DNA of 32,695 nucleotides from Planctomycetota bacterium (lineage in GTDB: Bacteria; Planctomycetota; Phycisphaerae; Phycisphaerales; SM1A02), in assembly GCA_017859745.1 (NCBI GenBank), contig JAFMML010000033.1:1-32695 (forward strand). The letters are read 5' to 3'. How positions within the stretch are numbered: position 1 is the first letter of the stretch; every line of letters starts with the position of its first letter. The notes beneath the pieces are model-generated. The model was not told the DNA's origin. It saw nothing but the letters and a program-made list of their open reading frames with translations, and did no database searches. Shown piece by piece: positions 9,701 to 14,966 of this stretch. A program made the translations under genes and the position numbers.

Positions 9701-9852
9701 TGAGTTGGGCCGCGGAGATGCCCCACGAGGAGGCGGTCTGGGACCGCGTCGCCGTCGAAGGCTTCAGTTGCCGCAGCCAGATCGAGCGGATCTGCGGACG
9801 GCGGCCGCCGAGCCCGGCCGAGGTGCTGCTGGGCCGCCGGCGGAACACGTAG
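6769..9852 (+). CDS. ydiJ: FAD-linked oxidase/4Fe-4S fusion, YdiJ-type (D-2-hydroxyglutarate dehydrogenase-like)
   Basis: 1027 aa, the usual length of E. coli YdiJ (1018). The N-terminal half is a PCMH-type FAD domain: LQPRNEHDVVAIMRTLGE, the pyrophosphate loop AARGGGTGTDG (about 86-97) and SPKDRATLGGMIATDGAGKGS. A FAD-oxidase C-terminal domain follows, with GHVDAGCLHVRP and FDPHNQMNPGKI. The C-terminal half binds Fe-S: CNGNAACQS...MCPS (579-595), a classical CxxCxxCxxxCP (670-681), and a CCG-domain motif VGCCGMGG (Cys955, Cys956). YdiJ of E. coli is reported to oxidise D-2-hydroxyglutarate to 2-oxoglutarate; related fusions use D-lactate or glycolate, so the substrate here is inferred. Electrons would pass to a quinone or other membrane carrier. 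The next gene is a saccharopine dehydrogenase family member. Confidence 0.85.
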   Translation: MAPPAIIPRLEPDGELDARSAAFLSSLRRRGYRGGLRSDLASRVVAATDNSIYEQLPLGVLQPRNEHDVVAIMRTLGEDRFRSIPIAARGGGTGTDGSALTEGFVIDLARGLDRIVEIDVARRIARVQPGVVLSQLNAALAPLGLQFGPSVSPKDRATLGGMIATDGAGKGSRIHGKTSDRVRSLRVVLPGGDVVELRRREFAEIEAAIASGTVEGRLLAAVRATLADRTVRSAIDERWPDLPRHVTGYALPRAFDPTSGAVDLAQLVCGAEGTLGLVVAAELELALLPRHRRLVLIAYASFDDAVADAEPLGEFAPAAIETMDETVLGLARGDESWRGLDPAVANAATDDGIGAINLVEFEGGDEAAIDATRDRLRNESSPLRRRVVAVEGESVRRGLWEVRERAVGLLGNMPGPRQPIAFVEDCAVPPARLPEFVRGFREILGRRGISSGMYGHVDAGCLHVRPALDLRDEADERMVREIADEVEAMTRSLGGVLWGEHGKGYRSRFSEAVFGRVLLGAMGRIKTAFDPHNQMNPGKIAVPDGVPLAMLSIEASTRGSRDREIDPLLQRRHESTIRCNGNAACQSVDAGRSMCPSSKITRDPRHSPRGRALLMKEWLRRVSDLGWHDDGARAEPSWPERMLRTPRLLLDRALGRRDFSDEVLEAMDGCLSCKACAGSCPVKVSVPEFRSEFLFHHHRRRPRPWRDALIGGLEERLPRLARHARIANTIVSVPPVRSLIERLTGLVDAPRLAESSPSRRLAKMGVDVVSIDALASLPPPASPLAEVILLQDAFTSFLDPEALDAAISLLTRLGVRVRVAEYFPTGKGWHVKGYLGRFEVLARSNLDRLERLARSGRSLVGVDPATTLVHRDELPKALGASPNEVPTVQLLSEFLDRLPDAAFAGVRLAAEPAGSPPIRLFRHCTREAIAPEGLDAWRRVFARSGRDLEAVRVGCCGMGGAWGHERPNAADSRGIFGLSWAAEMPHEEAVWDRVAVEGFSCRSQIERICGRRPPSPAEVLLGRRRNT

Positions 9853-9910
9853 CGAATCCCACCGGAACCGAACGCCTCGACCCGAGGATGCCGATACCCT
9901 CTGCTCCCCG

Positions 9911-9962
9911 AACGCCGGGCCGAAGGGCGACGAGGTCGTCGCCAATACGGATCCCCGGCGTT
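9911..9962 (+). promoter_or_regulatory. 52-nt near-perfect hairpin just upstream of a Shine-Dalgarno site
   Basis: Three stacked stems are visible. AACGCCGGG (9911-9919) pairs with CCCGGCGTT (9954-9962), CCG (9920-9922) with CGG (9948-9950), and GGCGACGA (9926-9933) with TCGTCGCC (9936-9943). Only aag/aata and atc are left as small loops. The structure ends 5 nt before the GAGAGGAG ribosome-binding site (9968-9975) of the saccharopine dehydrogenase family gene. It may control translation or mRNA stability, or end ydiJ transcription; the TTT tail is short for a terminator. The inner 18-bp palindrome could also be a protein operator. Confidence 0.55.
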
Positions 9963-9982
9963 TCCCGAGAGAGGAGTCGCGC

Positions 9983-11062
9983 GTGCGTCGAGTTCTGGTG
10001 GCAGGAGGCGGCCGAATCGGCCGCATGACAGGGCACTTTCTTTCGACCTCGGGCGACTATCGGGTCCGGGTGATCGATCCCAGCGCCGAGGCCCTCTCAT
10101 GGTTCGAGGCCAATCGGCCGGAGATCGAGCGGGTGCAGGGCGACGTCGCGGACGCCGCGGTGCTCGACAAGGCCCTCGAGGAGTGCTGGGCGGTCTGCTC
10201 CTGTGCGCCGTTCCACTGCAATCCGGGCATCGCCGAACGGGCCAAGGCCGCAGGCGTGCACTATCTCGACCTCACCGAGGACGTCGCGGTCACCAAGAAG
10301 GTGATGACGCTCGCCGAAGGGGCCGACACCGCCTTCGTCCCGCAGTGCGGACTGGCACCGGGCTTCATCGCGATCGCCGGCCGGCACCTCGCCCGTGGCA
10401 TGGAGCGGATCCGCGAACTGCGGATGCGGGTCGGCGCTCTGCCGAGGCATCCGGCCAACATGCTCGGCTACAACCTGACCTGGTCGACCGCCGGTCTCAT
10501 CAACGAGTACCTCCATCCCTGCGAGGCGATCGACGGCGGCGAGTTCACGACGGTCGCGGCACTCGAAGGTCTCGAGCGTCTCGTCGTCGACGGCGTGGAG
10601 TTCGAGGCGTTCAACACCTCCGGTGGACTCGGCACCCTTGCCGAGAGCCTGATGGGCCGCGCCGACCGCGTGAACTACAAGACGATCCGATTCCCCGGTC
10701 ACCGAGATCTCGTGTGGTTCCTCCTGCACGAGCAGGGCTTCGCCAAGGATCCGGAAGGCCTCGGACGCCTCTGGGAGCGTGAGATTCCAGGGACCGAAGA
10801 CGATCAGGTCGTCGTCTACGTCAGCGCTTCCGGCCTCGTCGACGGTCGGCTGATCGAGCGGACCCACGCCCTTCGCGTGCTGCATGCGGAGTTCGACGGC
10901 CTCCCGTGGACCGCGATCCAGATCACCACCGCGGCCGGACTCTGCGCCGTCGTCGACCTGCTCGCCGAGGGGCGACTGCCGCAGAAGGGCTTCGTCCGGA
11001 TGGAGGACGTGGACTACGGCGAGTTCATCGCCAATCGGTTCGGTCGCCACTACGCCGGGTAG
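9983..11062 (+). CDS. Saccharopine dehydrogenase family oxidoreductase
   Basis: 359 aa from GTG 9983, chosen because GAGAGGAG lies 7-8 nt upstream. The N-terminus MRRVLVAGGGRIGRMTGHFL is a Rossmann NAD(P) loop. The substrate domain shows CAPFHCNPGIAERAKAAGVHYLDLTEDVAV, PQCGLAPGFIAIAGRHLA, YNLTWSTAGLINEYLHPCEAIDGGE and FNTSGGLGTLAESL, all typical of bacterial saccharopine and lysine dehydrogenase homologues. Such enzymes form saccharopine, aminoadipate semialdehyde or piperideine-6-carboxylate; carboxynorspermidine synthase is a more distant relative. Which reaction it catalyses cannot be fixed from sequence. Codirectional with ydiJ, 130 bp downstream, behind a strong hairpin. Together they could carry lysine carbon through aminoadipate and D-2-hydroxyglutarate to 2-oxoglutarate (inference). 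Confidence 0.85.
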   Translation: MRRVLVAGGGRIGRMTGHFLSTSGDYRVRVIDPSAEALSWFEANRPEIERVQGDVADAAVLDKALEECWAVCSCAPFHCNPGIAERAKAAGVHYLDLTEDVAVTKKVMTLAEGADTAFVPQCGLAPGFIAIAGRHLARGMERIRELRMRVGALPRHPANMLGYNLTWSTAGLINEYLHPCEAIDGGEFTTVAALEGLERLVVDGVEFEAFNTSGGLGTLAESLMGRADRVNYKTIRFPGHRDLVWFLLHEQGFAKDPEGLGRLWEREIPGTEDDQVVVYVSASGLVDGRLIERTHALRVLHAEFDGLPWTAIQITTAAGLCAVVDLLAEGRLPQKGFVRMEDVDYGEFIANRFGRHYAG

Positions 11063-11063
11063 G

Positions 11064-11093
11064 TCGCCCGAGCCCGACGGTCCGGGCGGGCGA
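11064..11093. terminator. Hairpin shared by two convergent genes
   Basis: TCGCCCG (11064-11070) pairs with CGGGCGA (11087-11093), and inside it CCCG (11073-11076) pairs with CGGG (11083-11086), with a 2-nt bulge and a 6-nt loop. It fills most of the 42-bp gap between the ends of the saccharopine dehydrogenase family gene and the SPFH gene. It is symmetrical, so it could stop transcription from both sides. No T-tract is present on either strand. Confidence 0.45.
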
Positions 11094-11104
11094 ACTCTGC
11101 GGCC

Positions 11105-12763
11105 TCAGTTCTGCGGTGCGCTCTCGTCCTTCTCGGCGGTGGCGGCACGCCGCGCCGCGGCGCTGCGTCCGGCGTCCTGCTGCACCATCGACTCGAGCAT
11201 GGTCCCGATGAGGGCCACCGTGGTCTCGTCGGACGATCCGCCGCCGGTCCCACCGGCCCCCCGATCGCCGACCACCATGACCCGCGGAGTGATCTCGATG
11301 CCGCTCTCGCCGATGATCTTCAGGAGTTCGACGAGCGCCGCGTTGCCCGCGCCGATCTCGTCGGCGACGAGACGAAACGCCTCGGCCCGACCGTCCGCCT
11401 CGATGCGGATCGCCTCCGCCTCCGCCTGAGCGGCGATGAGGCGACGGTCCTTCTCCTGCTCGGCGATCTGGACCTCGTAGCTCGCGGTGGCGAGGCGGCG
11501 CTCCTCCTCGGCCTCCTGCTCGGTGCGAGTCAGCTGCTTCTTCTGCTCCGCGGCCCGCTGCTGCTCCTGGAAGGTCAACTGCTCCTGAAGGGCGATCTCG
11601 CGATCGGTCTGGGTCTTGAGCAGCGGCTGCAGATCGGGGTCGTCGGTGCCGACGTCGCCGATCCGGACCGCGGTGATGCTGACGCCCCGCTCCTCCATCT
11701 CGTTCTGAAGCATCTCGAGCGACTGCCGCTCCTGCGAGGAGCGCTGCTGCACGTAGTCGAGAGCCTTCACGTTCTCGGCGTTGTTGCGGAAGATGGCACG
11801 GACCGAGGAGTTGAGCGGTCCGACCACGTTCTGCTGGTCGTTGCCGAGCTTGGCGACGACCACCGGGGCGTTGGAGGGATCGATCCGGTATTCGACCCGC
11901 ACGTCCACCGGGAAGGTGAACCCGTCGCTGGTTCGGACGGTGATCTCCTTCTGTTCGTCGGGGCCGCTGCGGGCCCGCCCCTCGGTGAAGTAGAGGATCC
12001 GCACCTCGTTGGAGACGATCGAGATCGTGTACGCCTCGGGATTGATCGGATAGGTGCCCGGAGGCAGCGTCTCGGCACGAACGCCCCGCTCGTTCTCCCC
12101 GGCGAGCATCACCGGCGGCGAGTTCGGGCTGGGCACGACCTCGAGCGACGGCGCCTCGCCGAAGTTCGCCTTCAGCACCGCGACCGCGGCTTCGGGGACC
12201 TCGGTGGCGGAGACGTTGCGAACCTTGAAGAGCTCGGTGTTGATCCGGTAGCGACCGGGGGTCAGGACGTTGGACTGCGGCCCCTTTCGGCCTCCGCCGT
12301 CGGTCAGGAAGTAGGTCGCGTTCTCGACCATGCGCTTGAACTCCGCGTTCTCCACCTCCGGGGCGTAGAGCTGGCCACGATCGAGCGGAGTGCCGTCCCT
12401 GGACTCGACGAGGCCGACCTCGCCCGACTCGATCTCGACCAGCGGCACGCTGTCGACGTCGTACAGAAACGGCCAGTAGCCGAGGTGCCAGCCGGGAGAA
12501 AGCACCTGAGCCTGCACGCCCATCTCGCCTCCGGTGGCCACGATCCGACCGTCGGTCAGCTGCGGACCGAGGGCGTTCTTGGTCACGATGCCGACCTCGT
12601 CGGCGGCGACGAATCGCACCGAACTCGCAAGCACGCCCACGACGAGCAGCACCGGAGCGAGGGCGAAGAGGCCGTAGCGAACACCGCGGTCCTGGGTCGA
12701 GGCCGAACCGGCGAGGGCCGCGAGAGCGAGCACCACGAACAGCAGAAGAAGCGTGAGGGTCAT
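11105..12763 (-). CDS. SPFH/band-7 (flotillin-like) membrane protein
   Basis: 552 aa from ATG 12763, with GGAG 5 nt upstream. Two hydrophobic segments open the protein (MTLTLLLLFVVLALAALAG and YGLFALAPVLLVVGVLASSVRFV). An SPFH/band-7 region follows: ADEVGIVTKNALG, LSPGWHLGYWPFLYDV, the segment ITVRTSDGFTFPVDVRVEYRI and the helix SSVRAIFRNNAENVKALDYVQQRSSQERQSLEMLQNEM. Next is a long coiled coil of about 110 residues rich in Glu/Gln/Ala (DREIALQEQLTFQEQQRAAEQKKQL onward), as in flotillins. The C-terminal tail is Gly/Ser-rich and disordered. Proteins of this type oligomerise into membrane-microdomain scaffolds. No NfeD-type partner gene is adjacent. Also possible: a prohibitin/HflK-like scaffold. 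Confidence 0.85.
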   Translation of the reverse strand: MTLTLLLLFVVLALAALAGSASTQDRGVRYGLFALAPVLLVVGVLASSVRFVAADEVGIVTKNALGPQLTDGRIVATGGEMGVQAQVLSPGWHLGYWPFLYDVDSVPLVEIESGEVGLVESRDGTPLDRGQLYAPEVENAEFKRMVENATYFLTDGGGRKGPQSNVLTPGRYRINTELFKVRNVSATEVPEAAVAVLKANFGEAPSLEVVPSPNSPPVMLAGENERGVRAETLPPGTYPINPEAYTISIVSNEVRILYFTEGRARSGPDEQKEITVRTSDGFTFPVDVRVEYRIDPSNAPVVVAKLGNDQQNVVGPLNSSVRAIFRNNAENVKALDYVQQRSSQERQSLEMLQNEMEERGVSITAVRIGDVGTDDPDLQPLLKTQTDREIALQEQLTFQEQQRAAEQKKQLTRTEQEAEEERRLATASYEVQIAEQEKDRRLIAAQAEAEAIRIEADGRAEAFRLVADEIGAGNAALVELLKIIGESGIEITPRVMVVGDRGAGGTGGGSSDETTVALIGTMLESMVQQDAGRSAAARRAATAEKDESAPQN

Positions 12764-12963
12764 GGGTTCTCCGGATCACGAACGCGTTTCGACACAGGCC
12801 CCTGCGACGCTCCCGAGGGGCCGACCTCCCCCCCGGCCCTCCATGGTATTGGCGAAGGCGACTCCCACGTTGCGACGCCGCCGAGCGAGCCGTCGCAGCG
12901 GCGCTCTCGCCCCGCCGGCCACGGTCGCGGCCGATGCGCTGCTCGCCTCCGGATCGCCAAATG

Positions 12964-12989
12964 AAAACCGCCGCCCGAAGGCGGCGGTT
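12964..12989 (-). terminator. Intrinsic terminator of the RRM protein gene
   Basis: On the minus strand, AACCGCCGCC pairs with GGCGGCGGTT around a UUCG tetraloop (plus-strand arms 12966-12975 and 12980-12989). A run of T follows (12967-12964 read on minus). It lies 26 bp beyond the stop codon at 13015. A classical, very stable rho-independent terminator. Confidence 0.85.
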
Positions 12990-13014
12990 GCGATTCGATC
13001 ATCGAACGTGGTGT

Positions 13015-13392
13015 TTACCAGCTGTCGCGGTCGCGGCCACCGCCGCCACCACCGAAGCCACCTCGGCCGCCACCACCACCGCCGAATCCGCCGCGGCCGC
13101 CGCCGCCGCCGAATCCGCCGCGACCGCCGCCACCGCCACGCGGGCCGTCGGTCCGAGGACGAGCCTCGTTGACGTTGATCGCGCGTCCATCGACGTCCTG
13201 ACCGTTGAGGGCCTCGATCGCCGCCTTCGCGGCGTTGTCGTCGGACATGGTCACGAAGGCGAAACCGCGGGGACGCCCGGTCTCACGGTCGGTCGCGATG
13301 AAGACCTCGTCGACGGCGCCGTGCGCCGCAAACAGGTCCTGGATCGTCCCCTCGGTGGTCTTGAAATTCAGGTTTCCAACAAAGATCTTCAC
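13015..13392 (-). CDS. RRM RNA-binding protein with glycine-rich C-terminus
   Basis: 125 aa. I place the start at GTG 13392, giving [11 protein letters not shown], with GAGG about 8 nt upstream; an upstream ATG frame adds 12 residues unlike the family. A single RNA-recognition motif spans residues 1-80, with RNP2 KIFVGNL near the start and RNP1 RGFAFVTM near residue 45, plus the [13 protein letters not shown] helix. The rest is a low-complexity tail of [12 protein letters not shown] units with RGG/RDRDSW, like cyanobacterial Rbp and plant glycine-rich RNA-binding proteins. It would bind single-stranded RNA, perhaps as a cold-stress RNA chaperone. Transcribed alone with its own terminator, divergently from rplI. 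Confidence 0.93.
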   Translation of the reverse strand: MKIFVGNLNFKTTEGTIQDLFAAHGAVDEVFIATDRETGRPRGFAFVTMSDDNAAKAAIEALNGQDVDGRAINVNEARPRTDGPRGGGGGRGGFGGGGGRGGFGGGGGGRGGFGGGGGGRDRDSW

Positions 13393-13730
13393 GTACGCAT
13401 CCTCACACTGAGGCCTCGAAGAACGCAAGCAGTCGGCTGAGCGGCCTCAGGGGAGTGCGCAGACGAGCAGAGCGGTCGACTGACCGCGCGCGGAGTGTAC
13501 CAACCCCCGCCGGCCGTCAAGTCGGGAAAACCCGGAAGTTCGGGAAGGACCGACCGCCGCCCCACGCCCGATCGGCCATGCCCCGGGGCGGGGCCGGTCC
13601 AGAAATCCGTCCGCATGCTTGCCGGAAGGCCTTGGAGGCCTCATACTGCGGGGCTCCCCGTTGGGGCGGCGGCAAGGGCCCCCGCTCCTCACTTCCGAAG
13701 GCCAACGCCCTCGAGAAAGGACAGCGATCC
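13393..13730. other. 338-bp divergent regulatory region between RRM gene and rplI
   Basis: No coding frame with family signals is visible. It holds the 5' leader of the RRM gene on the left and a candidate rplI promoter on the right (13619-13647). A G/C-rich segment with a small CCCC/GGGG inverted repeat (around 13655-13667) lies in the likely rplI leader. I see no tRNA or small RNA. Confidence 0.5.
13619..13647 (+). promoter_or_regulatory. Candidate sigma-70 promoter of rplI
   Basis: TTGCCG (13619-13624), a 17-bp spacer and CATACT (13642-13647). Transcription would begin near 13654, leaving a leader of about 75 nt before the rplI ATG at 13731. Confidence 0.45.
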
Positions 13731-14303
13731 ATGGCCAGCCGCCGAATCGAACTGCTTCTCAACCGGACCGTCGAGCACCTCGGGCTCGTCGGTGATGTCG
13801 TCAAGGTCCGGGCCGGATACGCCCGGAACTACCTCCTGCCCTTCGGCATCGCCGAGGCCCCCACGCCCGAGCGGATCGAGGAGCTGAAGGAGGCCCGCGC
13901 CGCCGCCGCCGCCGAGATGGCTGCGATCCGCGCCGCCCGCGCGGAGACGATCGAGAAGCTCGCGGAGATCACCCTCGAACTCGTCCGCTCCTGCAACGAC
14001 CAGGGGGCCCTCTACGGGTCGGTGACCCAGCGGGACATCTCAGACGGCCTGATCGAGATCGGCTACCAGGTCGACGTCAGAGCGGTCCGCCTGAATCAGC
14101 CGATTCGTCGCCTTGGCGACTATCTGGTGCTGATTCAGTTCGACCGCGATCTCAAGCAGGAGATCACCGTCAAGGTGTTGCCCGACCGTGAGCTCGAGGA
14201 CGAAACCGAAGAAGTGGCAGAGGCCGCCGAAGCGGAAGCGACCGAAGGCGAGAGCGCCGAGGGCGCCGCGGACGAGGCCACCGGGGATTCGGCCGCCGAG
14301 TGA
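13731..14303 (+). CDS. rplI: Ribosomal protein bL9
   Basis: 190 aa from ATG 13731, preceded by GAGAAAGGA. Residues 1-50 carry the bL9 N-terminal domain: RIELLLNRTVEHLGLVGDVVKVRAGYARNYLLPFGIA, including the conserved GDVVxVxxGYxRNYLxP block that binds 23S rRNA. A long connecting helix follows, then the C-terminal domain: DQGALYGSVTQRDISDGL and QPIRRLGDYLVLIQFDRDLKQEITVKV. The protein is about 40 residues longer than E. coli bL9 (149). The extra C-terminus is almost only Glu, Ala, Asp, Gly and Thr and is probably disordered. The usual rpsF/ssb/rpsR neighbours are not adjacent; the gene is followed by a hairpin. Confidence 0.96.
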   Translation: MASRRIELLLNRTVEHLGLVGDVVKVRAGYARNYLLPFGIAEAPTPERIEELKEARAAAAAEMAAIRAARAETIEKLAEITLELVRSCNDQGALYGSVTQRDISDGLIEIGYQVDVRAVRLNQPIRRLGDYLVLIQFDRDLKQEITVKVLPDRELEDETEEVAEAAEAEATEGESAEGAADEATGDSAAE

Positions 14304-14311
14304 GGTTCGCC

Positions 14312-14328
14312 GGCGTGCCCGGCACGCC
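14312..14328 (+). terminator. Hairpin after rplI
   Basis: GGCGTGC (14312-14318) and GCACGCC (14322-14328) form a 7-bp stem with a CCG loop, 9 nt beyond the rplI stop. No T-run follows, so termination is possible but weakly supported. Confidence 0.4.
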
Positions 14329-14558
14329 TCCAACGGCAACTTCGAGACGTTCCAGCCCGACCACGACTCGTTTCCGCGTGTTCGGGTTCGGTTCGGGTCG
14401 CGCGATGGGCCTCGCGAGACGGTTCAACGAATCGCCGCGTGCGGACCGATCTTCGATCTCGTCGCGGCGTTGCGAAGCACGGACGCTTGGCGGTCGCGGC
14501 ACGGATCAGGGCCCGGATCGGATCTCCGACGCCGCCGCGGCTCTCGGAAGCAGACCAC

Positions 14559-14954
14559 ATGTCGCACCCCGCCGCTGCCGTTGCCGACCAACGTCGGGTT
14601 CTCTCGAGCGTCCGACGTTCGATCACCCACAAGTTCTCGATCGGCACCCACGAGGGCTATCTCACCGTGGGACTCTTCGAGGACGGCCGCCCCGGCGAGA
14701 TCTTCATCAAGATGAGCAAGGAAGGCTCGACGCTGTCGGGCCTCATCCAGGGATTCTGCCGGGCATTCAGCCTGGCCCTGCAGTTCGGCCTGTCGCCACA
14801 GGAGGCGGTCGAGCGGTTCCGAGGCATGCGGTTCGAGCCTTCGGGCACCACCAACAACCCCGAGATCCCCGAGGCGACGAGCATCCTCGACTACGTCGCC
14901 CGCTACATCGAACTGCACTTCGTGTCCGTCGACGCCGACTCGACGGCGGCGTAG
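14559..14954 (+). CDS. Free-standing C-terminal (TSCPD-type) domain of B12-dependent ribonucleotide reductase
   Basis: 131 aa from ATG 14559, with GGAAG upstream. The body HKFSIGTHEGYLTVGLFEDG, GRPGEIFIKMSKEGSTLSGL, FCRAFSLALQFGLSPQEAVERF and RFEPSGTTNNPEIPEATSILDYVARYI closely matches the extreme C-terminal domain of class II NrdJ, where these blocks follow the catalytic barrel. Here it is a complete gene with its own start and stop and no reductase core anywhere in the window. The redox CxxC tail found at the end of many NrdJ proteins is absent; the only cysteine is Cys in QGFCRAF. A role in ribonucleotide reductase regulation or as a subunit is inference. It is convergent with mfd, 12 bp away. 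Confidence 0.85.
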   Translation: MSHPAAAVADQRRVLSSVRRSITHKFSIGTHEGYLTVGLFEDGRPGEIFIKMSKEGSTLSGLIQGFCRAFSLALQFGLSPQEAVERFRGMRFEPSGTTNNPEIPEATSILDYVARYIELHFVSVDADSTAA

Positions 14955-14966
14955 GCCCTCGGGCGT

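Noticed and set aside
6241-10026. 1261-codon minus-strand open frame under the ABC and ydiJ genes
   Set aside because: Composition-driven antisense frame; the plus strand encodes well-supported proteins.
12760-13002. 80-codon minus-strand frame between the RRM gene and the SPFH gene
   Set aside because: It crosses the RRM terminator and is low complexity; no ribosome site or homology is visible.
13393-13730. Hidden small gene or RNA between the RRM gene and rplI
   Set aside because: Only the promoter-like hexamers and minor G/C repeats stand out; no frame with coding signals.
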